This document shows positions 16,847 to 24,876 of a DNA stretch of 27,902 nucleotides, piece after piece (the first letter of the stretch is position 1; each line of letters starts with the position of its first letter). The notes below the pieces were generated by a model, which was not told the DNA's origin, ran no database searches, and saw only the letters and a program-made list of their open reading frames with translations. The stretch covers positions 1 to 27,902 of the forward strand of contig CAJOQL010000054.1 in NCBI GenBank assembly GCA_905236935.1, given 5' to 3'. The translations under genes and the position numbers were made by a program. Origin of the DNA: an uncultured Bacilli bacterium. Lineage in GTDB: Bacteria; Bacillota_I; Bacilli_A; RF39; UBA660.

Positions 16847-17785
16847 ATGGATGAAGAATTAGATTATGATATGTTAAATCATTTTAATGAATTAATTAGA
16901 GTAACTTTAAAGATTTCTAATTATTACAAATCTCTTATTATGCTAGAAGTTTTTAAAAAGAATAATCTAAATTATAATGAAATTAAAGATGAGTTAATTA
17001 ACAAATTATCTTCTCTACTATTAATTGAAGAAGATATATATAACTATTTTAGCATGAATTATTTTGCAACTAGTACAGCTTTAGATTATTTAGAAGATAA
17101 TTATAAATTTATGAATCATAAAATGTCTAATTTTCAAATACTATCTTTTACAAGAATTAAGAATAAACTATCTAAAATTGAACTTTATCAAGATATTGAA
17201 AATAATGATGAAAAACTTATAAGTGATATTAAATCTTTAAAAAAGTATCAAGTTTTAAAATTAGATAATTTAAATGATTCAGAAAACATCTATATGTACT
17301 TAGAATTATATTATTCTTTTAGTAATTCTCTAAATATGACATATGCTGGGGTATTATTAAATGAAATGCATAATAGTAATGATACTACTCTTTTAATTAA
17401 AATGCTTTATGAAGAATCTTTTGCATCATCAAGTGATTTAGAAAAAGAACTTATTAAGAATAGGTTTAATAAAGTGCCTAATGCTTCTATTAATACTTAC
17501 AATATGTCAGAAGATACTTTTAAAAGTTTTATTAATTTAGAATTATCTGATTTAATTTCTGATCTTTTAAATAAGATTAATACAATAAAAGAACATAATG
17601 AATTAAATCAATCTATTATTCTATTCATTACGTGTTTGCTTTATTTAAATAAAAATGAATTAAATAAAGTTACAAACTTAGTTAAAAGAACTATAAAAAA
17701 TGAAGAAATTAAAAATGAGTTAATCCATTATATTAATAATATAGAAATTTATAAACCTAAAAATAATAATGAAATGCATATATAA
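16847..17785 (+). CDS. Hypothetical helical protein, paralogue 4
   Basis: This 312-residue helical protein starts one base after the TGA of paralogue 3 and again lacks a clear ribosome binding site of its own, indicating translational coupling. It contains the family pattern LIRVTLKISNYYKSL, then EEDIYNYF, and SSSDLEKELIKNRFNKVPNA in the centre. The chain is soluble with no signal peptide. It is the last gene of the unit, with a hairpin terminator three bases after its stop. Function unknown. Confidence 0.65.
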   Translation: MDEELDYDMLNHFNELIRVTLKISNYYKSLIMLEVFKKNNLNYNEIKDELINKLSSLLLIEEDIYNYFSMNYFATSTALDYLEDNYKFMNHKMSNFQILSFTRIKNKLSKIELYQDIENNDEKLISDIKSLKKYQVLKLDNLNDSENIYMYLELYYSFSNSLNMTYAGVLLNEMHNSNDTTLLIKMLYEESFASSSDLEKELIKNRFNKVPNASINTYNMSEDTFKSFINLELSDLISDLLNKINTIKEHNELNQSIILFITCLLYLNKNELNKVTNLVKRTIKNEEIKNELIHYINNIEIYKPKNNNEMHI

Positions 17786-17788
17786 ATT

Positions 17789-17836
17789 AAAATAAGCAAT
17801 TCTAAATATAATTTAGTTAAAGAATGCTTATTTTTT
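17789..17836 (+). terminator. Intrinsic terminator of the paralogue operon
   Basis: The arms are AAAATAAGCA-(A)-TTCT (17789-17803) and AGAATGCTTATTTT (17821-17834), with one bulged base and a 17-base loop, ending in a run of T. Confidence 0.75.
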
Positions 17837-17908
17837 GTTTTAAAAAAGAGATGAAATGTTTTATAACTTATTTTTAAAATTAACATATAATCTATTAAGG
17901 GTGAATAT

Positions 17909-18166
17909 ATGAATAATGTAATAAATTTAACAAGAACACTTAATAGTTTATCTAAAACTTTAGGAATTGCTAAAACTATTATTCCAATTATAAATGATTA
18001 CAAACCCCTACTCAATAATTTTAAAAATATATATGAAATTATGACTAAAAATAAGGATAATGAAATAAGTTCAAATTATGAACCTATTAAAAAAGAGAAA
18101 AAAGATATTAAAAAGGAAGAAAAAAGAACTATTCAAAATAGTAATAGTCCTCAGTTTTTTATTTAA
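17909..18166 (+). CDS. Small YqfQ-like protein
   Basis: This 85-residue protein has a first half (about 8-46) with the pattern seen in the Bacillus YqfQ (VrrA-like) family: two hydrophobic helices, LSKTLGIAKTIIPIINDYKP followed by LLNNFKNIYEIMTK. A Lys/Glu-rich flexible linker then leads to a final SPQFFI, equivalent to the S-P-(K/R)-L-Y-I ending of that family. It is much shorter than YqfQ because the linker is reduced. YqfQ has no established biochemical role. The start follows AAGGGTG 7 bases upstream and a TATAAT at 17886-17891. Its last codons overlap the end of the convergent phosphomutase gene by 8 bases. The assignment rests on pattern similarity and is moderate. Confidence 0.55.
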   Translation: MNNVINLTRTLNSLSKTLGIAKTIIPIINDYKPLLNNFKNIYEIMTKNKDNEISSNYEPIKKEKKDIKKEEKRTIQNSNSPQFFI

Positions 18167-19505
18167 ATTTATCAATTAAATCCATAAATTCATTTTTTCT
18201 TTGTAACAATTCTTCTTCAGTAGATGCTTCAAATCTAAGAGTTAAATATGGTCCTGTATTACTAGCTCTAACTAAAGCAAAACCTTCTTTATAATCTACT
18301 CTTACCCCATCAATAAAGTTACAACTGTAACTTTTTTCTTTAGCATATTCTTTAATTTTATTAACAATAGTAAACTTGTTATCATCAGTTACTTTAACTC
18401 TTATTTCTGGTGTATTAGGAAGTTTTTTCATATCACTAGTTAAATTGCTTGCCAAGGTATTTTTATCATTTAGAATTTTAGCTAGCCTTAAACCAGCATA
18501 AAATCCATCATCATAACCATAATAATCATCTTTAAAGAATATATGACCAGAATACTCACCACCAATTAAAGCAGGTGTATCATACATTAAACTTTCAATA
18601 TAGGCAGAACCATTTTTAACCATAATAGACTTACCACCCATTTTTTTAATGGTAGATGCAATAACACTTGAACACTTAATATCAATCAAAACATTTTTAT
18701 TTTGGTTAAGAGGAATTATATCTTTAGCATAAATAGCAATTAAATAATCAGTTGTAATAATATTTCCATTATTATCAACAATACCTACTCTATCACAATC
18801 CCCATCAACCGCTATTCCTAAATCAGCATTTTTTAATTTAACCATATCAATTAACCATTTTAAATTTTCTGGTACGTTAGGATCTGGATTATGAATTGGA
18901 AAACTCCCATCACTAGTACAGTTTATATAATTAACATCAAAAAAGATTTTAGAAAAAATATCTTTAACAATTGTAGAAGCTGTACCATTACCACAATCTA
19001 TAACTACTTTTTTATTAATTCTACCAAATTTAGATATTAACATATTAATATATTTATCACGAATATTTAATGTACTTAAAGAACCTTTTCCACTAGTTTC
19101 TTTTTCCTCTTTGATATAAGAATATAATTTCTTTAGTTCATCTTGTCTTAAATGAAGATAATTTTCTCCAAATATTTTTAAACCATTATCTGATGCTTTA
19201 TTATGAGAAGCAGTAATCATTATTCCATATGGTATTTCACTTGTTATACAAGCATAATTTAGCATTGGTGTCGTAACTAACCCAATATCAATTACATTAA
19301 TGCCAGATGAAAGTACTGTTTTTATTAATATATCATTTAGAGATTGACTACTAAGTCGATTGTCATGCCCTATTATACATGTTTCTATTCCTTTTTCTGT
19401 TAAATAATAAGCAAAGGCTTTACCTATTTTTATAACAGCTTTTTCGTTAATTTCACTAGGGTACTCTCCCCTAATATCATTTTCTCTTAAAATATTATAA
19501 TTCAT
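18159..19505 (-). CDS. Phosphomannomutase/phosphoglucomutase (alpha-D-phosphohexomutase)
   Basis: This 448-residue protein is full length for the PMM/PGM (ManB/AlgC) group. All four domains are recognisable: the phosphoserine loop TASHNKASDNGLK with S100, the Mg2+-binding loop DGDCDR (234-239), the sugar-binding loop GEYSGH (316-321), and the phosphate-binding loop RASNTGPYLTLR (413 onward). It interconverts hexose 1- and 6-phosphates, supplying mannose-1-P or glucose-1-P for cell-surface polysaccharide or glycogen-type pathways. The sequence alone does not say which sugar is preferred. It follows gpmI after 12 bases and starts behind GAGGT, so it belongs to the pilin-like/gpmI unit. It is convergent with the YqfQ-like gene, with an 8-base overlap of the ends and no obvious separate terminator. 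Confidence 0.95.
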   Translation of the reverse strand: MNYNILRENDIRGEYPSEINEKAVIKIGKAFAYYLTEKGIETCIIGHDNRLSSQSLNDILIKTVLSSGINVIDIGLVTTPMLNYACITSEIPYGIMITASHNKASDNGLKIFGENYLHLRQDELKKLYSYIKEEKETSGKGSLSTLNIRDKYINMLISKFGRINKKVVIDCGNGTASTIVKDIFSKIFFDVNYINCTSDGSFPIHNPDPNVPENLKWLIDMVKLKNADLGIAVDGDCDRVGIVDNNGNIITTDYLIAIYAKDIIPLNQNKNVLIDIKCSSVIASTIKKMGGKSIMVKNGSAYIESLMYDTPALIGGEYSGHIFFKDDYYGYDDGFYAGLRLAKILNDKNTLASNLTSDMKKLPNTPEIRVKVTDDNKFTIVNKIKEYAKEKSYSCNFIDGVRVDYKEGFALVRASNTGPYLTLRFEASTEEELLQRKNEFMDLIDKFK

Positions 19506-19517
19506 ATTTAACCTCTT

Positions 19518-21032
19518 TTATTCTTCCATAAATAAATCTTTTGTATCTGCCATTTCATTTGGAATTGCAATATCCATATACTTTAGTAGAGTTGGAGCAA
19601 CCATAGTTAAATCTCCTTTTGGTTTTAACAATATATTTTTATCAGTAATTATAAAAGGAACTTCAGCTAAACTATGAGTTGTTATAACTTCTCCTTTTTC
19701 TGATAACATTTCATCACAATTACCATGATCAGACAAAATAAATACTTTATAAAAATTATCTTCAGCAATATTAAACACATATTCTAAAAGTTTATCTAAT
19801 CCTTTTAAACTTTCAATAGTTGCTTCTAAATTACCAGTATGACCTAACATATCAGGATTAGCATAGTTTACTAAAATAAAATCATAGTCTTTTTCAATTG
19901 CTTCTTTTACCTTTAAAGTTACTTCTCTAGCACTCATAAGAGGAGCTTTATCATAAGTTGCCACTTTAGGACTTGCTACTAAATAATTATCTTGACCTTC
20001 AAATTCTTTTGCTAATAAGGAATTAAAGAAATACGTTACATGACTATATTTTTCTGTTTCAGCTATTCTTGCTTGAGTCAGTTTAAGATCAGAAAAATAC
20101 TTTCCAATAGGATATAAATTATCTGATTTAAATTCAAATAATGACTTTACATTAGGCACATCATCTTGTTTAAATAAAGTATATACTTTAAAATTATCAG
20201 GTCTATTTACTCTAAAATCATAAAATTTAGGATAAGTTAAACTATTTAATATTTGTCTTGCTCTATCTGGTCTAAAGTTTAACCAAAATAAAGCATCATT
20301 TTCTTTTATAGATATATCTTCATTTAAAATTAATGGCGGTAAAAATTCATCAGTAATGCCCTTTTTATAACAAGTATTTATGGCTGTAACATAATTTCTA
20401 ACTTTAAATCCTTTACCTTCAGTTATTAAATCAGTATAAGCTTTAGTTCTTTCCCATTTATTATCTCTATCCATAGCATAGAACCTTCCACAAATAGTTC
20501 CTATAAAGCCAATGCCTTCTTTAATAAGTAAATTATTTATTTCATCTAAATATTTTACACTTGAGGTTCTAAAAGTATCACGACCATCAGTTATTGCATG
20601 AAATATAACTTTTTTAATATTTTGTTCTTTTAAAAGGGTTATAATTTTTTTCATATAATCAATATGACTATGTACTCCACCATCTGAAACTAATCCCATT
20701 AAATGAAGAGTACTATCATACATATTTACATGATTAATCATATCTTGAAAGTTAATATTTTCAAGTATACTTTTATTATCTAGTTCTTCATTAATAATAG
20801 TTATTTTTTGCTTAACAACATGCCCTAAACCAATAACTTGGTGACATACTTCACTATTACCAAATTGGCCATCTGGAAGTCCTACATAATGTTCTGAAGC
20901 TTTTAACACTGAATGAGGATATTTATCCCATAAGCTTTTTAAAAATTCCATATTAGCAAGTTTTACAGCATTTCCTTTTTCTTCTTCTCTTATTCCAAAA
21001 CCATCTAATATTATCATTAATATTTTTTTCAT
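19518..21032 (-). CDS. gpmI: 2,3-bisphosphoglycerate-independent phosphoglycerate mutase
   Basis: A start at 21032 (504 residues) is chosen over the in-frame ATG at 21050. The ribosome binding site GAGGGA lies just before 21032, and family members begin MKK...LDGFG. The enzyme interconverts 3- and 2-phosphoglycerate in glycolysis using two Mn2+ ions. Metal and catalytic sites are visible: D10 in LDGFG, the phosphoserine S60 in GNSEVCH, SDGGVHSH, TDGRDT, GRFYAMDRDNKWER, NFRPDRARQ, DMLGHTG and SDHGNCDEM. The active-site loop is unusual: the family norm GNSEVGHLNIGAGR reads GNSEVCHQVIGLGH here. All metal ligands seem kept, so activity is likely. The start is one base after the pilin-like gene's stop, and the RBS lies in that gene's last codons. 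Confidence 0.95.
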   Translation of the reverse strand: MKKILMIILDGFGIREEEKGNAVKLANMEFLKSLWDKYPHSVLKASEHYVGLPDGQFGNSEVCHQVIGLGHVVKQKITIINEELDNKSILENINFQDMINHVNMYDSTLHLMGLVSDGGVHSHIDYMKKIITLLKEQNIKKVIFHAITDGRDTFRTSSVKYLDEINNLLIKEGIGFIGTICGRFYAMDRDNKWERTKAYTDLITEGKGFKVRNYVTAINTCYKKGITDEFLPPLILNEDISIKENDALFWLNFRPDRARQILNSLTYPKFYDFRVNRPDNFKVYTLFKQDDVPNVKSLFEFKSDNLYPIGKYFSDLKLTQARIAETEKYSHVTYFFNSLLAKEFEGQDNYLVASPKVATYDKAPLMSAREVTLKVKEAIEKDYDFILVNYANPDMLGHTGNLEATIESLKGLDKLLEYVFNIAEDNFYKVFILSDHGNCDEMLSEKGEVITTHSLAEVPFIITDKNILLKPKGDLTMVAPTLLKYMDIAIPNEMADTKDLFMEE

Positions 21033-21033
21033 T

Positions 21034-21753
21034 TTATCCCTCACTAACATCTATTGATAGACAGTAACCAAAATCTTTATCAGGTATATTATCTCCATCT
21101 GTATCAATATTAATATCAGGAGTATTATTTCCATCTAAATCAATATTAATATCAGCTTTATTATCTCCATCTAAATCAATATTAATATTTGGTTTTCCTT
21201 CTCTCACTAATAAATTAGAATTACTAAAATTATTTAAATTAACAACATATTTGTCGGCAATACTATCACCATTTGTATCAACATTAACATCTGGCCATTT
21301 GTCACCATCTAAGTCACAATTAATAGTACATGACTTATCTATTGAACCGATTCTTTTTAAATCTACTTTCGCTGGTCCTTCATATTTAGCAACTAAATCA
21401 AACTTATTTAAATCATAACTTACTTTAATATATCCTTCTAATGCTTTACCAGTAACTGGATTTAAAATACCATCATTTGCTTGAAAAACATTATACTCTC
21501 TAATATAATCCATTGAAAAATATATGCAACAATTATCAGATTCACAAATATCTCCATCTGGTTTTACTTCATCAATATAATGATCACCTACATATTTTAA
21601 TAAAGCATTTTCAAGCATATTTTTTGCTGTTTCTAAGTTTTTTACTTTAACTTTATTAGCACTTTCAGCAATTGTTGGAATAGCAATTATAATTAATATA
21701 CTTAAAATAAGAATTACTGATAATAATTCTACTATAGTAAATCCATTTTTCAT
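21034..21753 (-). CDS. Type IV pilin-like protein with Asp-rich calcium-binding-type repeats
   Basis: This 239-residue protein has an N-terminus MKNG/FTIVELLSVILILS that is a class III prepilin signal: Gly4/Phe5 cleavage, Glu at +5, and a hydrophobic helix to about residue 28. A prepilin peptidase would process it and it would assemble in, or stay in, the membrane by that helix. The globular part has a Cys pair (ESDNCC) and another (CTINC). The last about 95 residues contain D-x-D-G-D-x-x-x-D units, including a run of three 12-residue repeats, like thrombospondin type-3 or dockerin calcium loops. No pilus motor or peptidase gene is in this window. It has an AGGTGAG ribosome binding site and is first in a unit with gpmI and the phosphomutase, an odd pairing of surface and glycolytic genes. 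Confidence 0.88.
   Translation of the reverse strand: MKNGFTIVELLSVILILSILIIIAIPTIAESANKVKVKNLETAKNMLENALLKYVGDHYIDEVKPDGDICESDNCCIYFSMDYIREYNVFQANDGILNPVTGKALEGYIKVSYDLNKFDLVAKYEGPAKVDLKRIGSIDKSCTINCDLDGDKWPDVNVDTNGDSIADKYVVNLNNFSNSNLLVREGKPNINIDLDGDNKADINIDLDGNNTPDINIDTDGDNIPDKDFGYCLSIDVSEG
21089..21196 (-). repeat. Three tandem 36-bp repeats encoding 12-residue Asp-rich units
   Basis: The units start at 21089, 21125 and 21161 and differ at a few positions. On the minus strand each encodes N/D-I-N-I-D-x-D-G-(D/N)-N-x-x-D-type residues inside the pilin-like protein. The exact 36-base period suggests expansion by slippage or unequal recombination. Confidence 0.85.
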
Positions 21754-21790
21754 AAACTCACCTATTATAATATTAGCATATTTTTAAATT

Positions 21791-21827
21791 AAAAAATATA
21801 AGCATTTTTATAATTACTTATATTTTT
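21791..21827 (-). terminator. AU-rich terminator after the membrane protein gene
   Basis: AAAAATATAAG (21792-21802) and CTTATATTTTT (21817-21827) form an 11-bp stem with a 14-base loop. On the minus strand it is followed by a T run. It lies between the 21849 gene and the pilin-like gene. Because its stem is almost all A-T, strength is uncertain. Confidence 0.5.
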
Positions 21828-21848
21828 ATAAAATTAATTAAAGATTTA

Positions 21849-22622
21849 CTATATATTTTTATAATTATCTAAATCATTTTTACTAACAGATTCAATTATA
21901 ACCTTATTCTTTAATGCCTTATTACCAACTTCATATATATATAATTTATTATCATAATTAATTATATTAGTCTCTTTATTTAGCTTTGATAAATCATTAT
22001 CATTTAAATCATTTATATTTAATAAATAAAACTTTTTTGAACTATTTTTTATAAGATTATTTAAAGCTTGATAATTATAAGCATTTTCATAACTTATATT
22101 ATTAGATATTATTCCAATATAAACTTTAGATTTACCTTTTAATAAAGAAAGAAAAGTCTTATAATCAATAAATAAATCATCATTAAAATTAATACTAATT
22201 AAATTGTTATAATCACTATCAGATAAATTATTTTCTTCTTTAAAGTTTTCAATTAAAGCAAGTTCTTTTGAACTATAAAATTTTTTATCAATTCCGTCTT
22301 CATTTATAGTTAACTTTTGCTCATCATAACTCTTTATAAATATTTTTTTGCTTTCATTATTACATTTTAATTTTAACATACTAACATTTTTATTATACTG
22401 AAAAGTAGTACAATCTTTATAATCTTCACTTTCAGTACCATTTTCACTAGTTAACTTTAATTTATTATCTTTAAATCTTAAAATATATATATTATTATTT
22501 TCTTCTATATACCAGATATTTTTTACTAATTTCTCATCTAATTCATCACTAAAATCATAAATAAGTATTCCAAAAACAAATAAGACAATTAAGACTATGA
22601 ACAAAAATACTTTCTTTTTCAT
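21849..22622 (-). CDS. Membrane-anchored protein with possible degenerate thioredoxin-like domain
   Basis: This 257-residue protein has a membrane segment at about 4-22 after a Lys-rich start, with the rest outside. Residues about 35-115 look beta-rich. Residues about 145-245 have the order expected of a thioredoxin-like fold: FLSLLKGKSKVYIGIIS, a helix (YNYQALNNLIKNS), FYLLNINDLNDNDLSKL, and YDNKLYIYEVG. Where relatives carry C-x-x-C after the first strand, this protein has Ser/Asn residues, so redox activity is not expected from it. This fold call is by pattern only. The gene begins 6 bases after uppP and is last in the PAP2-SDR-uppP unit. It could equally be an unrelated surface protein. 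Confidence 0.55.
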   Translation of the reverse strand: MKKKVFLFIVLIVLFVFGILIYDFSDELDEKLVKNIWYIEENNNIYILRFKDNKLKLTSENGTESEDYKDCTTFQYNKNVSMLKLKCNNESKKIFIKSYDEQKLTINEDGIDKKFYSSKELALIENFKEENNLSDSDYNNLISINFNDDLFIDYKTFLSLLKGKSKVYIGIISNNISYENAYNYQALNNLIKNSSKKFYLLNINDLNDNDLSKLNKETNIINYDNKLYIYEVGNKALKNKVIIESVSKNDLDNYKNI

Positions 22623-22628
22623 AAAAAC

Positions 22629-23447
22629 CTACTTTAAAGCAAAATATAATATAACAATAATTCCTAAAATAATACGATAATATCCAAATACTTTAAAATC
22701 ATTATTTTTAATATATTTAAGTAAAAATTTAATAGCTATTATTGATACTATAAAAGCACTAATCATTCCAACTAATAAAACTACTATTTCACTAGATGTA
22801 AAATTAAAACCAAATTTAACTATTTTAAGTAATGATGCTCCAAACATTACAGGAATAGCCAAGAAAAATGTAAAATTAGCAGCTACTTTTCTATCAAGTC
22901 CAATAGTTAAGCCACCTAATATTGTAGCTCCACTTCTACTAGTGCCTGGTATTATTGATAAAACCTGAAATAAACCTACCTTTATAGCATCTAAATATGA
23001 TAATTTATTAATAGAATCAACTCTAGATTTTTTATTTTTATGAGTATTTTCAATAATAATAAATAAGATACCATATATTATTAATGTAATTGCTACTGTC
23101 CATGGATTATAAAACATTTCATTGATATAGTCATCAAATAAAAGCCCAATTACGGCACATGGAAGGCATCCTACTATTATTTTAAACCAAAGATTAAATG
23201 TTTCTTTAGTTTGCTTTTTACTTTTGCCAAAGCCCCATGGAAATAATGTTTTAAAGTATAAAACAACTACTGCCATAATAGCCCCAAGTTGAATTACAAC
23301 TTCAAACATCTCCCAAAAAGCATCTGATACATCTAACTTAATAAATTCATTAGCTAAAATCATATGACCCGTACTACTAATTGGTAACCATTCTGTAATT
23401 CCTTCTATCAATCCTATAATGATTGTTTTTAAAATTAATATAAACAT
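22629..23447 (-). CDS. uppP: Undecaprenyl-diphosphatase UppP (BacA)
   Basis: The ATG at 23447 (272 residues) is preferred to the GTG at 23456, because the ribosome binding site AGGTGA overlaps that GTG and is correctly spaced from the ATG. It is a polytopic membrane protein with about seven or eight hydrophobic segments. The family signature [14 protein letters not shown] (15-28) supplies the catalytic glutamates, Ser and His. The second motif, [13 protein letters not shown], lies in the middle of the chain. UppP removes a phosphate from undecaprenyl diphosphate to regenerate the lipid carrier for peptidoglycan and other wall polymers, and gives some bacitracin resistance. It follows the SDR gene in an apparent four-gene unit that starts with a PAP2 phosphatase, which can act on the same lipid. 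Confidence 0.97.
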   Translation of the reverse strand: MFILILKTIIIGLIEGITEWLPISSTGHMILANEFIKLDVSDAFWEMFEVVIQLGAIMAVVVLYFKTLFPWGFGKSKKQTKETFNLWFKIIVGCLPCAVIGLLFDDYINEMFYNPWTVAITLIIYGILFIIIENTHKNKKSRVDSINKLSYLDAIKVGLFQVLSIIPGTSRSGATILGGLTIGLDRKVAANFTFFLAIPVMFGASLLKIVKFGFNFTSSEIVVLLVGMISAFIVSIIAIKFLLKYIKNNDFKVFGYYRIILGIIVILYFALK

Positions 23448-23482
23448 TTCTATCACCTAACCTTTTTATAAATATATGTTAA

Positions 23483-24232
23483 CTATTTATTTTTATTTTG
23501 TTGAATTTTATAAATCATTTTAAGTTGTAATTTATAAGGTAAAAACTTAGAAAAAAATACTCCCATTTTCATCATAAAGCCTGGAATAATAATAAGCTTA
23601 TTCTTTAAAGATTTATCTATCGCATATTTTGCTACATACTCACTTGATAATCCTTTAGTATTAAATGATCCTCCAGCAACCTTATTAAAATTAGTATTAA
23701 CTGGTCCTGGGCATAATACACTTACCTTAACATTACTTTTTCTTACTTTTAATTCTTCATAAATACCTAGCATTAGTTTTAAAACATAGTTTTTAGTAGC
23801 ATAATAAGTATTTAAATATGGTCCTGCATAAAAACCAGCAGATGATGCTACTGTCAAAATTCTTCCTTTATCTTTCTTAACCATATCTTTTAAAAATAAT
23901 TTTGTTAAGATATGAACACTTTTGATATTAACATTTATCATTTCTAATTCTTTATCTAAAGAAGTTTCATCAAAATAACCAAATAAACCAAAACCAGCAT
24001 TATTTACAATAAAATCAATATTTTCATTTTTCAATTTATCGTATAATTTATAACATTCTTCTTCTTTACTTAAATCATAAGTATAATATCTAGCATTTGA
24101 CAATTCTTTAGTTAATTCTTTTAATTTATCTTCACTTCTTGCTACTAATATTAGTTCATAACCAAGTTTATCTAGATATCTAGCAATATCTTTTCCTATT
24201 CCACTACTTGCTCCTGTTATTAAGCTTTTCAT
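23483..24232 (-). CDS. Short-chain dehydrogenase/reductase (SDR) family oxidoreductase
   Basis: This 249-residue protein has the classical SDR layout: Rossmann nucleotide-binding TGASSGIG (6-13), NNAG (77-80), catalytic Ser (130/131), Tyr143 and Lys147 in YYATK, and PGPVNT after the sixth strand. Arg32 after the second strand (LVARSEDKL) suggests NADP(H) preference. The last about 35 residues are hydrophobic and basic, as in SDRs of the DltE/YqjQ type that associate with membranes. The substrate cannot be read from the sequence. The RBS AAGGAG lies 7 bases upstream, inside the end of the PAP2 gene, which it overlaps by 29 bases. It is followed by uppP, so it is expressed with lipid-carrier phosphatases. 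Confidence 0.93.
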   Translation of the reverse strand: MKSLITGASSGIGKDIARYLDKLGYELILVARSEDKLKELTKELSNARYYTYDLSKEEECYKLYDKLKNENIDFIVNNAGFGLFGYFDETSLDKELEMINVNIKSVHILTKLFLKDMVKKDKGRILTVASSAGFYAGPYLNTYYATKNYVLKLMLGIYEELKVRKSNVKVSVLCPGPVNTNFNKVAGGSFNTKGLSSEYVAKYAIDKSLKNKLIIIPGFMMKMGVFFSKFLPYKLQLKMIYKIQQNKNK

Positions 24233-24833
24233 TTTCTCTCCTTATAACATAATCTAATATATTTAACAAAATAAAACCAATTGTAAATCCACCTACAATA
24301 TCACTTGGATAATGTACTCCTAAATAAATACGACTAATTCCAATTGAAATTATTAATAATCCAAGAATAGAATTAATTATATATTTATATTTTTTATCAA
24401 TATTACTATTCTTGATAATTACAATAATTGATCCGTAAAAAGCAATACTTCCCATAGCATGACCACTAGGATAACTAAATCCAGTTTCTTCAATAAATCT
24501 AAAATGTAGTGGTCTATCTCTTCTAATAATATTTTTTAAAATTAAATTAATAGTAGTTGATAAACCTAAAGTTGCTACTAAATAAATAGATTCTTTTCTT
24601 TTCCAAATAAGTCCTAATAGAGATAACAAAGTTAATACTATCATTATTTTGACATTTGAAAAAGATGTAATAACCTTCATTACACTAGTTAAACTATCAC
24701 TTTTTAAACTATAAATAAAGTTATAAACTAAATCGTCAAACCAAGCTATATTATTAGTTAAAACTAATATAGTCCATATAATTAAAAATATAATACTTCC
24801 TATAATTCTACTTCTCATAATTTGATTATACAT
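24204..24833 (-). CDS. PAP2 family membrane phosphatase (undecaprenyl-diphosphatase/lipid phosphatase type)
   Basis: This 209-residue protein has about five or six membrane segments. The three acid-phosphatase motifs are present in order: K100...R107-P108 (KNIIRRDRP), PSGH (122-125), and SRIYLGVHYPSD with R168, H174 and D178. Such PgpB/BcrC-like enzymes dephosphorylate undecaprenyl diphosphate or phosphatidylglycerophosphate on the outer face of the membrane. Its 3' end overlaps the SDR start, and it heads the unit that contains uppP. The start is uncertain. Neither the ATG at 24833, preceded by seven T of a terminator, nor the ATG at 24818 has a ribosome binding site. A TATAAT just before 24818 is discussed in the findings. 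Confidence 0.92.
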   Translation of the reverse strand: MYNQIMRSRIIGSIIFLIIWTILVLTNNIAWFDDLVYNFIYSLKSDSLTSVMKVITSFSNVKIMIVLTLLSLLGLIWKRKESIYLVATLGLSTTINLILKNIIRRDRPLHFRFIEETGFSYPSGHAMGSIAFYGSIIVIIKNSNIDKKYKYIINSILGLLIISIGISRIYLGVHYPSDIVGGFTIGFILLNILDYVIRRENEKLNNRSK

Positions 24834-24856
24834 AAAAAAACTAGATTAAACTAGTT
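24834..24856 (-). terminator. Intrinsic terminator after the cation-transporter locus
   Basis: Minus strand: AACTAG-TTTAAT-CTAGTT followed directly by a run of T (24834-24840). It separates the transporter from the PAP2 gene, whose ATG abuts the T run. Confidence 0.6.
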
Positions 24857-24876
24857 ATTTGTCAAGTACTAGACAC

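Noticed and set aside
24857..24875. TTGACA on the minus strand upstream of the PAP2 gene as a -35 box.
   Set aside because: It is 29 bases from the nearest TATAAT, far outside the usual 16-18 base spacing, and a terminator lies between them.
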